DNA of 64,000 nucleotides from Empedobacter brevis NBRC 14943 = ATCC 43319 (GCF_000382425.1 NZ_KB908291.1:434001-498000); one strand, 5' to 3'. Numbered from the stretch's first letter, positions 48,961 through 58,548 are shown. Notes: generated from the letters alone by a model not told the origin. A program made the numbers and translations.

Positions 48961-50073
48961 ATGAAAAATAAACGTAACATCACCGTATGGCTAACCCTGC
49001 TGGGAACCGTAATAAGCGGTTTCCTGACCCTGGGATGTATGGCTAAAAATAACAACTCTAAAACACAAACAGCTATGGCAACACCAAATCATGTACAAAA
49101 CGGAAATACCGCAGAAATTTATTTTGCAGGCGGTTGTTTCTGGGGAACAGAACATTTTTTTAAACAAATAAACGGCGTACTCGAAACCAGTGCGGGTTAT
49201 GCGAACGGAAAAACAGCGAATCCGGGGTATGAAGAGGTGTCGACAGACAAAACCGGTTTTGCCGAAACGGTAAAAGTCACGTACAACCCGGAAGTAGTCA
49301 ACCTGGAATTGCTGCTGGATTTGTTTTTTAAAACAGTTGACCCGACGAGCCTGAACCAACAGGGAAACGACCGCGGTACACGTTATCGCACCGGCATTTA
49401 TTTTACGGATAAAAGCGCACTGCCTGTTATTCAAAAGGCGGTTGACCGGTTATCGAAAGCATATAATAAACCTGTTGTGATTGAGATAGAACCGTTGCAA
49501 AACTTTTATGCGGCAGAGGATTATCACCAGGATTACCTGGATAAAAATCCGGGCGGTTACTGCCATATTAACCCTGCCTTGTTTGACCTTGCAAAAGAAG
49601 CAAATGCCCCGACAACCTATACCAAAAAAGACGACAAAACACTGCGTGCCGAGCTGACAAAAGAGCAATATGACGTAACGCAGCACAACGCAACGGAACG
49701 GGCGTTTGACAATGTGTACTGGGACGAGTTCCGTGAGGGCATTTATGTGGACATTACCACAGGCGAACCGCTTTTTATATCGACCGATAAATTTGAATCG
49801 GGCTGTGGCTGGCCGAGCTTTTCGAAACCGATTGATACCTCGCTGATAGAAGAGAAAAACGACCGTTCTTACGGCATGCAGCGCACAGAAGTCCGCAGTA
49901 AAACGGGAGATGCGCATCTTGGCCACGTTTTTAACGACGGTCCTAAAGACAAAGGCGGACTCCGTTATTGCATTAACAGTGCATCGTTGAAATTTATTCC
50001 GAAAGAGGAAATGGAAAAACAAGGGTACGGCAAATACATTTCGTTGCTTACGCCGAAAAAAAACGCTAAATAA
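48961..50073 (+). CDS. msrAB: MsrA-MsrB fusion methionine sulfoxide reductase, lipoprotein precursor
   Basis: A 370-residue bifunctional enzyme. The N-terminus has a lipobox (FLTLGC, Cys26), so the enzyme should be membrane-anchored outside the cytoplasm. The MsrA half carries [12 protein letters not shown] (catalytic Cys59) and the GGYCHIN end motif; the MsrB half carries [11 protein letters not shown] and the catalytic Cys in [11 protein letters not shown]. The MsrB zinc CxxC pairs are absent, as in the non-zinc subtype. It reduces oxidised methionine in surface proteins using an electron donor not seen here. Last gene of the sigma-factor operon, ending at a terminator at 50108. Confidence 0.92.
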   Translation: MKNKRNITVWLTLLGTVISGFLTLGCMAKNNNSKTQTAMATPNHVQNGNTAEIYFAGGCFWGTEHFFKQINGVLETSAGYANGKTANPGYEEVSTDKTGFAETVKVTYNPEVVNLELLLDLFFKTVDPTSLNQQGNDRGTRYRTGIYFTDKSALPVIQKAVDRLSKAYNKPVVIEIEPLQNFYAAEDYHQDYLDKNPGGYCHINPALFDLAKEANAPTTYTKKDDKTLRAELTKEQYDVTQHNATERAFDNVYWDEFREGIYVDITTGEPLFISTDKFESGCGWPSFSKPIDTSLIEEKNDRSYGMQRTEVRSKTGDAHLGHVFNDGPKDKGGLRYCINSASLKFIPKEEMEKQGYGKYISLLTPKKNAK

Positions 50074-50107
50074 AAAGCGACAGTAAACGTTCCATTTTAG
50101 ATATAAT

Positions 50108-50140
50108 AAAAAATCACGGCAGTTAAGTCGTGATTTTTTA
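50108..50140 (+). terminator. intrinsic terminator of the msrAB operon
   Basis: AAAAAATCACG...CGTGATTTTTTA: A-run, seven-base stem and T-run, 35 bases after the msrAB stop codon. Confidence 0.75.
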
Positions 50141-50192
50141 TGTGATCTATTTATAACCTCGCAACGAACAAGGCTATAGCAACAATAAAAAA

Positions 50193-50244
50193 GCAAGGGA
50201 ATTAGAAACATAAATTAACAACTAATATGAATTATTCCCTTGCG
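50193..50244. repeat. inverted repeat with a 31-nt loop
   Basis: GCAAGGGAAT and ATTCCCTTGC flank a 31-nt loop. It lies in the gene-free stretch 50140-50380 between convergent genes. I see no gene in this stretch; the repeat may be a remnant of a mobile element or a structured RNA. Confidence 0.45.
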
Positions 50245-50380
50245 AACGTCTCGTAGCAATTAAAACTCCTTAAATCTAAATTGCCAACTTTTCAAAGCTA
50301 CTTAACTTTTTGTTATCTCTACTATTTTTTTAACTAATCTTTTATAAACTTAAAGATATCCATAAAACTACATTGAAAAT

Positions 50381-50413
50381 AAAGCCGGAATTTCCGGCTT
50401 TAATTTTTTATGC
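50381..50413 (-). terminator. intrinsic terminator of the MFS gene
   Basis: AAAGCCGGAAATTCCGGCTTTAATTTTTT on the plus strand: a perfect hairpin with flanking A and T runs, at the 3' end of the minus-strand transporter gene. Confidence 0.7.
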
Positions 50414-51571
50414 GGTACACTTTACAGGCACTTCCCTCCTTTCGAGAAACAGCCGAAGTGCTATCATCACAAAAGCTAACATACCAAATACAAAACCCAT
50501 CCAGGGCGTATACGCCACACCTTTTGTCACGATTATCCATCCGCCTGCGGTTGTGCCTAAAGTAATACCTAAATTTCCGAACGATGTCGATAAACTATTG
50601 GCAAATTCGAGACTGTCCGGAACGGACGAAATCATATAGGTAGAAGCATTCAGAAAGCTGGGAGAATACAGGAACCCCCAAATACCAATAACAACAACCG
50701 TTGCCTGGGTATTTCCTCCCGAAAAATGCAGCAGTATTGGCACAAGGATAGTTCCCGAAAGAAAAAAAGCTGTAGTTACAGTAATATTCCGGTTCAGCAT
50801 TTTCCCGGCCACTTTCATCGAAAAAACACCGATAACACCAAATACCAGCATCATATAACTCACCATGGTAGTCTCCATTGCTTTAGCTCTGTTCAGGTAT
50901 TCGGTAAAATAACTATACGTCGAAAACCAGGCAGCAATCATAAAGAAATTCATAGCCGTACTCACAATAAAAACAGGTTTTGCCAGGATTTTCAGCTGAC
51001 TGCCGTATGATTTCTTTTCATTTATAGGCATCGGCGGCAGTACAAAATAAATACCCGCCAGCGCCGCCACACTCACAATCGCCTGTACCATAAACGAATA
51101 TTCCCACGACCACATACTCGCCAGCCAGGTGGCAAACGGAACCGTGGTCACCATAGCCACTGCCACACCGCCAAATACAATACTCATCAATTCATTTTCA
51201 TTCTGTTTATCAGCCTGAGAAACCGCTACGGATAAGGCTGTTGCAATATAAACCGGCTGCAAAAAAGCAGGCAGGATCCGCACCAGAAGCAAGAGCCAGA
51301 ACGGCGGCGAAAAGAAAGAAACCACACCGGTGACCACAAAAACAGAAAGGGCCGCAAACATTATTTTTTTACGGTCGAACCCCGAAACCAAAAGCGTCAT
51401 AAACGGACCCGTCAATGCAATAACCAATGCAAAAGCACTTAATAAATAACCTGCTTTGTCAATACTAATGCCGTAATGTGCCGCTATTTGCGGTAAAATT
51501 CCGATGACACCAAATTCTGTGGTAATAACCCCGACAAAGCCGAGGCTGCCGATATACGCATATTTTTTCAT
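50408..51571 (-). CDS. MFS transporter (AraJ/YdhP-like efflux)
   Basis: Starting at ATG 51571 (MKKYAYIGSLGF) gives 387 residues with twelve predicted transmembrane helices; the ATG at 51601 adds a poor leader. The first helices read VGVITTEFGVIGILPQIAAHYGISIDKAGYLLSAFALVIALTGP and SGFDRKKIMF, typical of the drug/sugar exporter (DHA1) family with its conserved loop. It is divergent from the HxlR gene at 51671, with 99 bases between them, which is a common arrangement for a regulated efflux pump. The substrate is unknown. Confidence 0.85.
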   Translation of the reverse strand: MKKYAYIGSLGFVGVITTEFGVIGILPQIAAHYGISIDKAGYLLSAFALVIALTGPFMTLLVSGFDRKKIMFAALSVFVVTGVVSFFSPPFWLLLLVRILPAFLQPVYIATALSVAVSQADKQNENELMSIVFGGVAVAMVTTVPFATWLASMWSWEYSFMVQAIVSVAALAGIYFVLPPMPINEKKSYGSQLKILAKPVFIVSTAMNFFMIAAWFSTYSYFTEYLNRAKAMETTMVSYMMLVFGVIGVFSMKVAGKMLNRNITVTTAFFLSGTILVPILLHFSGGNTQATVVVIGIWGFLYSPSFLNASTYMISSVPDSLEFANSLSTSFGNLGITLGTTAGGWIIVTKGVAYTPWMGFVFGMLAFVMIALRLFLERREVPVKCTA

Positions 51572-51670
51572 TGTTATAAATTCGTTTAAAATGAGCGTCA
51601 AAATTAGTGTGCAATCACTATTTTTGTAGGGTATACAGCCAAATGTGAGGTACTAACAAATTTGTAAGCC

Positions 51671-52030
51671 ATGGGAAAAAGAAAGGAAAATTCAACCAAT
51701 ATGCTGAATGAAAAGACATTAATGGAATGCGAGTTACTCTATGCCGTTTGTAAAATCGGCGGACGCTGGAAACTACTGATTTTATGCAAACTGGAAAACG
51801 GAAAATTGCGTTTCAGCGAAATAAAACGGATTATCCCGCAGATTACCGAGCGCATGCTTGCCCTGCAATTGCGCGAACTGGAAAAAGACGGTTTGGTAAA
51901 ACGTACCGTATACGCAGAAGTCCCACCACGGGTCGATTATGAATTAACGGATATTTCAAAAGAGCTGATTCCGGTATGGCGCCAGCTTGAAGACTGGGCG
52001 GTAAAACACAAAAAAAGTGTGGCGGAATAA
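51671..52030 (+). CDS. HxlR-family transcription regulator
   Basis: A 119-residue winged-helix protein: ECELLYAVCKIGGRWKLLILCKLENGKLRFSEIKRIIPQITERMLALQLRELEKDGLVKRTVY. It has a Cys at 20 and another at 28 that could sense redox state. Start MGKRKENSTN resembles the HxlR at 14707-15081. Divergent from the MFS gene, which it probably represses. Confidence 0.85.
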   Translation: MGKRKENSTNMLNEKTLMECELLYAVCKIGGRWKLLILCKLENGKLRFSEIKRIIPQITERMLALQLRELEKDGLVKRTVYAEVPPRVDYELTDISKELIPVWRQLEDWAVKHKKSVAE

Positions 52031-52085
52031 CAGTATGTTTCCATCCGCCGCTCCGCCCTACTTTTATATGTATGAATAACAGTTT

Positions 52086-53492
52086 TTAGTTGTGCAAAAG
52101 ACGTGCTGCTGCATTGTCAACAGAAGCCTCGCTTTCAAAATATGTTTTTTTAATCTTCTCAAATAACGGCTCGTTTTGAAGCGTTTCCTGCAGCGTCGAA
52201 CATAAAAAAGCATAATTGGTATACGTCGTTTCCGTTTTCAGAATTTTAGCCAGCCACTGCCACATCAGTTTTTCACCAATCTCTTTTTCTATGGCAGAAA
52301 AAATAACAGGTGCATAATAATACACATACAACTCGCGGTCTGCATATTCTGTTGCCGATTTTATGTGGCCAAACGGCACAACATGTGGTTTAAACTCTTG
52401 TAAATCGTCAATTTTCTCCTGTATTTTTTTCGTATACACCTCTTTTCCAATCACATTTTTCGTCAGTTGAAGTGCCAAATACTCTGCAAAACCCTCACTC
52501 ATCATATCGCCCAGTTCCGCATTAAACACCTTGTAATTTCCGAAATAATAATGCCCCAGTTCATGCGCAATAAACGGACGGTACCAGTTTTGTATCTTAG
52601 GGTTAAACAAACTCTTTAAACCGTTGTCGCCCCAGCCAATACTAAAAATAGACGGATAAGACACAAAAAGCCAGCCGTTTTTCCTCGAAGTCGGCGTAGT
52701 GCTGATAAATACAGTAGCCTGCTCAAACGGAATACGAAGCTGAGCTTCATAGTATTTTTTAAACGTATTTATCAACGCACTAAACTCCTCCACCTGCTTT
52801 TTGTCTAAATCAGGATTTAAAATATATGTACCCCCCGTATTCGAATAGTCGTAATTCCCGCAAAAAATAGCCAGTTCCTGCGGCACCTCGCTTTTAAAAC
52901 GCGCCGATTTCCCTTTTACCGGTAAATTCCCGTTAACATACAACGTACTGCAATCCGCACAAATAACCTCAATATCGTACCTCACCTTTTCAAACGCCTT
53001 ATCTTTATCCCTATCGTACAACACAGGATACCAGGCCGACTGCGCACCGTCTGCCCGTACCGAATTATGATTAAACGCAATATTTCCTTTCCAGTCCTGC
53101 GCACTGTAATCCGCAATCGTATCCTTCACAACCGGAAATTTGCCCACATACTTTAGCTGTAGCGATTCTGGCAAAAACGTCCCTTTCCGGGTATTATCAG
53201 CAAAATAATAAGCCGACGATTCCCCCGTTGACGTCGAATCTTCCAGCGATTTGTCATAATTAATCAGGAAATCACCCGGTTTCTTACTTTTGAAATAAAG
53301 CAGATTCATTCCGGAATTCAGCCGGATAAAATAATTTTTCAAAGGCGGAATATCATGCAACGTCAGATCACTGTCAAACGTCCCGTTTTTTATCGAAATA
53401 GTAACCGTTCCCGTAAGAAGCGGCTGTTTTTCCTGAGCATAAAGCGACAGCGATACCAGCATTGCCGCCAGTACTAAAAAAGTGTTTTTCAT
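52086..53492 (-). CDS. secreted M1-like gluzincin metallopeptidase
   Basis: A 468-residue protein with signal peptide (MKNTFLVLAAMLVSLSLYAQ) and the zinc motif HELGHYYFGN followed about 20 residues later by EGFAEYLALQL (third zinc ligand Glu), the M1/gluzincin arrangement. The N-terminal half resembles the beta-rich domain of M1 aminopeptidases (SDLTLHDIPPLKNYFIRLNSGM). It is shorter than classical aminopeptidase N and lacks the GAMEN motif, so the activity may differ. It ends the GC-richer block. Confidence 0.8.
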   Translation of the reverse strand: MKNTFLVLAAMLVSLSLYAQEKQPLLTGTVTISIKNGTFDSDLTLHDIPPLKNYFIRLNSGMNLLYFKSKKPGDFLINYDKSLEDSTSTGESSAYYFADNTRKGTFLPESLQLKYVGKFPVVKDTIADYSAQDWKGNIAFNHNSVRADGAQSAWYPVLYDRDKDKAFEKVRYDIEVICADCSTLYVNGNLPVKGKSARFKSEVPQELAIFCGNYDYSNTGGTYILNPDLDKKQVEEFSALINTFKKYYEAQLRIPFEQATVFISTTPTSRKNGWLFVSYPSIFSIGWGDNGLKSLFNPKIQNWYRPFIAHELGHYYFGNYKVFNAELGDMMSEGFAEYLALQLTKNVIGKEVYTKKIQEKIDDLQEFKPHVVPFGHIKSATEYADRELYVYYYAPVIFSAIEKEIGEKLMWQWLAKILKTETTYTNYAFLCSTLQETLQNEPLFEKIKKTYFESEASVDNAAARLLHN

Positions 53493-53612
53493 ATCAGTGT
53501 TTATTATCGTGTCAGCAACCTTAAAACCATCGCTTAAGATTACGTTTAAATGTAATTATTTTAATTGAAATGTATCCCCCTGACGACCATTTTTATAATG
53601 AATTTTAAATTT

Positions 53613-53740
53613 TTGGGCGTGCCCCTACGGGTCGGGCTATATGCTATATCTTTTGCTTCGCTGCGTTGCGCAAAAGGATGCCGCTGCTATCCCTCACGCA
53701 CCTTTCCCCTTTAATCCACCGTTTAAACCGTGGGTTACGT
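53613..53740 (+). repeat. long dispersed palindromic repeat, forward copy, with palindrome
   Basis: GGGCGTGCCCCTACGGGTCGGG...GCGCAAAAGGATGCCGCTGC, ending TATCCCTCACGC, the inverse of the copy at 47325. A worn palindrome ACCGTTTAAACCGTGGGTT follows at 53719. The gene-free region 53493-53815 otherwise holds only promoter-like AT-rich DNA. Confidence 0.7.
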
Positions 53741-53815
53741 ATGTGGTATAAGAAAAATAAAGTATATTCGTAAAACGCTTTACTTTACGAAACCATAACC
53801 AAAACACTTTTAAGC

Positions 53816-54364
53816 ATGAAAATATGGGCAGAAACAGAACGGCTTATTTTAAGAGAAGTAGACTACACAGACCAAAACGACTTGTTTGAAATGGACGCTG
53901 ATCCGGAAGTTCATTTGTATATCGAAAACAACCCGGTAAAATCAATCGGCGAAATAACAAAAGCCATTGAAATGCTTAAAAAACAATACAAGGAAAATGG
54001 CATTGCACGCTGGGCAGTAGTTGACAAAACAACAAACGAATGTGTAGGCTGGTGCGGACTAAAATATTTTAACCAGCCGTTAAATAATCACCACCATTTT
54101 TATGAACTTGGATACAGGTTTAAGAAAAAACACTGGGGAAAAGGTTTTGCTACCGAATCTTCAGCAGCCGTATTGGATTACGGCTTTAAAAACCTGGATA
54201 CAGATAAAATATATGCCATAACCGACCCTGAAAATATAAACTCGAAAAAAGTGCTGACAAAACTGGGGTTTGACTTTCAGGAAACGTTTGATTATGAAGG
54301 CGACCCGACCGACTGGTTTGAATTAAAAAAAGCAACCTGGGAAACTAAAAAGCTGAACCGCTAA
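53816..54364 (+). CDS. GNAT-family acetyltransferase (RimJ/RimL type)
   Basis: A 182-residue protein: ETERLILREVDYTDQNDLFEMDADPEVHLYI at the start, GYRFKKKHWGKGFATESSAAVLDYGF (acetyl-CoA loop) and YAITDPENINSKKVLTKLGFDF at the end, the standard RimJ/RimL-like GNAT pattern. It transfers acetyl from acetyl-CoA to an N-terminus or small molecule; the target is unknown. Confidence 0.85.
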   Translation: MKIWAETERLILREVDYTDQNDLFEMDADPEVHLYIENNPVKSIGEITKAIEMLKKQYKENGIARWAVVDKTTNECVGWCGLKYFNQPLNNHHHFYELGYRFKKKHWGKGFATESSAAVLDYGFKNLDTDKIYAITDPENINSKKVLTKLGFDFQETFDYEGDPTDWFELKKATWETKKLNR

Positions 54365-54463
54365 CACTTTATAGTTTTTTTTATAAGTTGTTGTTTTCTG
54401 TAAAAACCTGACAACCAAATGTAACCAACTGTCAAATACGTTGTCTTTAACTAAAAAGAGTTT

Positions 54464-55291
54464 ATGAAAAAACCATTTTTATACCTTGCACTTTGCATGT
54501 TCCTGTCTTGCGTCACATCACAAAAGGAAATTAAAAATACAAATGCCCCTACCGTTATAGTAGGAACCATTCATGTACCCACAGCTAAAATAAATGCCGA
54601 TTCAATCTATACGATTCTTAACCGTTTTAAACCGGATATCATTCTTGTGGAAGCCGAAGCGACTATTTTTGAAAAAGAAAACACCTTTAAAAGCACATTT
54701 GACGGAATGGACAGCAATGAATTTCAAGGTATTATAAAATATCAAAAAGAAAATCCTGCTGTTGAAATTAAACCCGCTGAGTTGGAAAACCGAAATAAAA
54801 TACGGGAACAACTGGGAATTTATGCCGAAGCCGGGTTTGTTTTTTCAGAAGTGGACAGAATTAAAGAAGAAGGAAAATTATCTGATGCCGAAAAGGCCAT
54901 TAGTACCGATTTTGACAACTATTGGGATTCAGCAACGCACGTAAGTAAACAAGATTTAAAAAGTATTAATGCTACAAAATCAGATAGTATCATCAGTCAT
55001 TTAATGCAGTTTCAATACCACAAAGTAGGCACTATTATCAATCAGCACAGCGAATTTACCCATAAAAAAATCAAAGGCAGCAATGGAGACAGCCTGTCCT
55101 ACAAAGACTATTACACGAAATGGGCACACTTTGAAGGTAAAATACGAAATGAAGGCATTGCAAAAAATGTTTTAAAGTACCGTAAACAGCATCCAGACAA
55201 AAAGATACTTTTGTTGGTCGGATTCAAACACCGGTCTTTAATCAAGCACTTTCTTGAAAAGCAAATACAACTTCAGGAATATTATGATTAG
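54464..55291 (+). CDS. lipoprotein, possibly TraB/Tiki-like
   Basis: A 275-residue protein with lipobox ALCMFLSC (Cys16). The mature start has TVIVGTIHVPTAK and the end LLLVGFKHRSLIKHFL, which with DIILVEAEATIF recalls the GxxH and Glu motifs of the TraB/PrgY/GumN (EreA/ChaN-like) superfamily. The match is loose. These proteins are metalloproteases or pheromone-binding in other organisms; the role here is open. Confidence 0.5.
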   Translation: MKKPFLYLALCMFLSCVTSQKEIKNTNAPTVIVGTIHVPTAKINADSIYTILNRFKPDIILVEAEATIFEKENTFKSTFDGMDSNEFQGIIKYQKENPAVEIKPAELENRNKIREQLGIYAEAGFVFSEVDRIKEEGKLSDAEKAISTDFDNYWDSATHVSKQDLKSINATKSDSIISHLMQFQYHKVGTIINQHSEFTHKKIKGSNGDSLSYKDYYTKWAHFEGKIRNEGIAKNVLKYRKQHPDKKILLLVGFKHRSLIKHFLEKQIQLQEYYD

Positions 55292-55345
55292 AGAATGACA
55301 GTTAAGAGTTGACGCATAAAACAGAAATAGTAATTTTAGCCCGAG

Positions 55346-56320
55346 TTGTACATGAAACAAAAAACACAATATTTAGGAATTGCTCTTGGAGCAATTTATG
55401 GATTGCTAATCCGAATTTTAGGCGATCAGGAAAACCTTGAAGATTTTTACAATATTTACAGTATTAGTTTTTTGTGGATAACACCAATTATAATTGGGTT
55501 GTTTCCTATTTTATTTTCATCAAACGAAATATACAAATCGAAAATTAAACTATTCTTTTATCCTATCATTACCGTCATTCTTTTTTTCATAATTGCCTTA
55601 ATTACCAGAATGGAAGATTTGGTTTGTCTTTTAATTATTGGTTTACCTTTTTTAATTATCGCCGGAATTATTGGGCTTTTACTCGGTGCTTTTGTGAAAA
55701 ATAAAGTAAAAAACAAGAAACTATATTCAATCCTTTTAATTCCTCTGTTGCTAAATCCGGTTGAAAATTTAGTCCCAAATAAAATCGAAAGTTATCATGT
55801 TTCATCTGAAATCATTATCAACAAAAGTAAAGAAGACATATTTCCAAACTTGTTAGACGTTCCGGCAATTTCAGAAAGCGATTATACAAATGGTTTTTAT
55901 CAGAAAATCGGAATTCCCCGACCAATAAGTTCTGAAATGTTTACACATGAAAATCAATTGTATCGCATCGGAAATTTTACAGACCATTTGAAACTATACG
56001 AATATGTTTCCGAAATGAAAACTGATGAATTTGTAAACTTCAAAATAGACCTTTCAAAATCGCAATTACGAAATACTCCGACAGATAAACATTTGCTAAA
56101 AAGTAATTATTTCAATTTTGAAAATATAAATTACACCTTAGTAGAGCTTTCCGAAAATAAAACGAAAGTCACGTTGAATTGCGACTATAAGATTGAATCT
56201 AAAATGAATTTTTATGCACATTTTTGGGCTAAGAATATTATACAAGATTTTGAGGAACGTTTACTAAACGCTCTAAAAATTACACTTGAGAATGAGGGTC
56301 AATACTCAAATGTCCTATAA
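55346..56320 (+). CDS. membrane protein with C-terminal SRPBCC-like domain
   Basis: A 324-residue protein with about four transmembrane helices in the first 130 residues (LGIALGAIYGLLIRIL, SFLWITPIIIGLFPILF, LFFYPIITVILFFIIALI, LLIIGLPFLIIAGIIGLLLGAF), then a cytoplasmic or periplasmic domain of about 190 residues (SYHVSSEIIINKSKEDIFPNLLDVPAISES) that resembles a START/SRPBCC lipid-binding fold. The ATG at 55352 is an alternative start. Function not recognised. Confidence 0.6.
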   Translation: MYMKQKTQYLGIALGAIYGLLIRILGDQENLEDFYNIYSISFLWITPIIIGLFPILFSSNEIYKSKIKLFFYPIITVILFFIIALITRMEDLVCLLIIGLPFLIIAGIIGLLLGAFVKNKVKNKKLYSILLIPLLLNPVENLVPNKIESYHVSSEIIINKSKEDIFPNLLDVPAISESDYTNGFYQKIGIPRPISSEMFTHENQLYRIGNFTDHLKLYEYVSEMKTDEFVNFKIDLSKSQLRNTPTDKHLLKSNYFNFENINYTLVELSENKTKVTLNCDYKIESKMNFYAHFWAKNIIQDFEERLLNALKITLENEGQYSNVL

Positions 56321-56433
56321 AAATCTGTAAAATAACTTTCTTAGAAATGCTTAAAATAGTCGATGAATAAGAATATAACAGCGTTTCTGGATTTTTCGAT
56401 TAAACATTCAGATCAACATCTCATACCTTATAA

Positions 56434-56460
56434 AAAAACTCTTCTTTAAAGAAGAGTTTT
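56434..56460. terminator. bidirectional intrinsic terminator
   Basis: AAAACTCTTC, six-base loop and GAAGAGTTTT form a palindromic hairpin with A and T flanks between convergent genes ending at 56320 (+) and 56466 (-). Confidence 0.75.
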
Positions 56461-56465
56461 GTATA

Positions 56466-57464
56466 CTAATTGGTTTTTACTAATTCAACCCGGCGGTTTT
56501 TGGCTTTGTTTTCTTCCGAATCATTTGCTACCAATGGTCGATCTGCACCATATCCTTTAGCTTCTAAACGAGTTTTATCTATATTTTGATTAATCAACGT
56601 AATCATAACAGCATTTGCTCGTTCTGAAGAAAGTTTCTTGTTATGGAGAGCCTCTCCCGAATTATCAGTGTGACCTTCAATGGAAATTTTTAAACCTGTA
56701 TCTTTCTTTAACGCTTCCGAAATTTGTTTAATGACCTCATTTCCTTCCGGTTTTATAGTCGATTGATCAACATCAAAATTGATGTATACAATAGACTTTC
56801 CTTTTTCCGAAAGATCTTTTACAATGTCATCTGCAGTTACTTTTTTAATCGTTTGTTCCATCGCTTTTTCTTGCAATATATTTAGCTTTCCTCCTGCATT
56901 TCCAGCTGAAAACTGCACATAAATGGTACCTTCTTCTTTACTTCGGATAACATAAAAATTAATATTTTCATCGGCATATCCCATATCGCCTTCATCTCCT
57001 TTATTCGGGTCCTGCTTACTGTAACGTTCATACTCTTCTCTATCTATTGATCCATCAAACACTTTTACAGCCCCTATAGAGTTCAGGTAATCTTCCAAAC
57101 TTTTCTCAAAATAACGTTTCGAGAATTGCTCTCCTTCTTCTGCTGTTACATTTATTTTATACAACTTTCCTTCAAAAGGGGTCATTTTCCCATTAACAGG
57201 AAAAAAACACACATCGAAATTTTTTTGCAAAGGTTTATTTAATGGTTTCAGTCCTTTTGGTAAAGTAAAATATGGAAAGTCTCCTAGATCTGCTTCAGAA
57301 TAAGGAACATTTTCGATGTTAAAATCAATTGTAGAGCTACTTTTCACCGAATCGTTACTGGAATTGGCTTCTGTTGCTCCAACTGAATCTTTATTTTCAT
57401 TCATTGGTTGTTTACATGCAAACATTACAAGTCCTGTAATGAATAAAAGTGTAATTTTTTTCAT
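56466..57464 (-). CDS. OmpA-family lipoprotein
   Basis: A 332-residue lipoprotein (lipobox GLVMFAC, Cys17) with an N-terminal Ser/Asn-rich linker and a central unknown domain. The C-terminal OmpA/peptidoglycan-binding domain reads VDQSTIKPEGNEVIKQISEAL, ISIEGHTDNSGEALHNKKLSSERA and KGYGADRPLVANDSEENKAKNRRVEL. The NxxLSxxRA and NRRVEL motifs bind diaminopimelate. It should link the outer membrane to peptidoglycan. Confidence 0.88.
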   Translation of the reverse strand: MKKITLLFITGLVMFACKQPMNENKDSVGATEANSSNDSVKSSSTIDFNIENVPYSEADLGDFPYFTLPKGLKPLNKPLQKNFDVCFFPVNGKMTPFEGKLYKINVTAEEGEQFSKRYFEKSLEDYLNSIGAVKVFDGSIDREEYERYSKQDPNKGDEGDMGYADENINFYVIRSKEEGTIYVQFSAGNAGGKLNILQEKAMEQTIKKVTADDIVKDLSEKGKSIVYINFDVDQSTIKPEGNEVIKQISEALKKDTGLKISIEGHTDNSGEALHNKKLSSERANAVMITLINQNIDKTRLEAKGYGADRPLVANDSEENKAKNRRVELVKTN

Positions 57465-57610
57465 TGAAAATTAATTTTAGAAAATCTACTTTAAAGATCG
57501 AATAAAAAACTAGATAAAACAATTATAATTGATTGATAATTATTCCACTATATCTTTATTGATTAAACATCTTATATAATCATTTAAATGATATTTAGTA
57601 AATATAAATT

Positions 57611-58309
57611 TTAACAAATCAAAAGTAATCGATATTCATTATCATTTTCTTTGGGGGCTCTGTGTACACAAGGTAAGACTTGCTGTTCCGGATGATCTAC
57701 AGCCAATCGCCAAAGATTTCCTACACCCAAATTAATGGATTTTGCATTTGGTTTTGGTTGATAATGTAAATCAAAATAGTTTTCTTGAAGAAAAGTTTCA
57801 AATTCATCTTCTGCTCCGTCGTGAAGCTCTCTCAGTTTTTCTCTAATTGCCGGAACCAAGATTTTTTGTTCAACTTTATCATTTGGAATAATATCACTCG
57901 AAGCTCCATAATAGGTACATAAATAAGTATCTGTGCCTATTGGTGAACGATCTATATGAAAAGAATAAACATCAGTAGAGATAAAATCAAACTCATTATC
58001 ACGTTCGTATGACTTTAATAAATTTAACGAAGGTAATGCTCCAAAATCTATTAAATTCTTCATATCATTTAGAATAATTTCCCTCGCATTATTTCCTTCT
58101 TCTGATAAATTTAAAGCCTTAAGATCATCAATTGTAATTTCTGTGATATTTTCTTTTAGCTGAAGTTGTGAAACAATTTCTTCAAAATTTCCTTCCAACT
58201 CTCTTTGCCAGCAAATCGCATTCACTTTCCCATAGAAATTAGTTTTAACAAGCTCAGAAAAAGTTGAAACGGTTCTAACTTGTTGATGCTTAGAAAATCT
58301 ATTGTCCAT
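57611..58309 (-). CDS. DUF1826-like protein
   Basis: A 232-residue soluble protein. YSFHIDRSPIGTDTYLCTYYGASSDIIPN in the middle and PCVHRAPKENDNEYRLLL at the end recall DUF1826 proteins, which carry a His-x-Asp and a second His and may bind metal. The match is by motif pattern only. It sits alone, divergent from the genes to its right. Function unknown. Confidence 0.45.
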   Translation of the reverse strand: MDNRFSKHQQVRTVSTFSELVKTNFYGKVNAICWQRELEGNFEEIVSQLQLKENITEITIDDLKALNLSEEGNNAREIILNDMKNLIDFGALPSLNLLKSYERDNEFDFISTDVYSFHIDRSPIGTDTYLCTYYGASSDIIPNDKVEQKILVPAIREKLRELHDGAEDEFETFLQENYFDLHYQPKPNAKSINLGVGNLWRLAVDHPEQQVLPCVHRAPKENDNEYRLLLIC

Positions 58310-58513
58310 ATTTTGAAGAAGTTTTTTAATTATAATAGGATGCTCTAAAAATAAATAATTTATGTGATTTATGGTATCCTATTTTCTTATCCTTATTTTA
58401 AATAAAAGAATTCATAAAACAGAAATAGATTAAAAATTATTTTCAATCAATAGGATCGTTTTAAATGATTTAGTTTAAATAGTACATCACATTTACTTTG
58501 CTTTCCATAAAAA

Positions 58514-58548
58514 TACCCCAAAAAATGAATCACAATTTTTTGGGGTAG
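58514..58548 (-). terminator. intrinsic terminator of the phenylacetate operon
   Basis: TACCCCAAAAAAT, eight-base loop, ATTTTTTGGGGTA: a long stable hairpin 37 bases beyond the 3' end of the enoyl-CoA hydratase gene. The gene-free stretch 58310-58584 holds only this and AT-rich DNA. Confidence 0.75.

Noticed and set aside
54464-55291. Firm assignment as TraB protease
   Set aside because: Only short motif-like matches (GTIH, GFKHR) are present; kept as a low-confidence suggestion.
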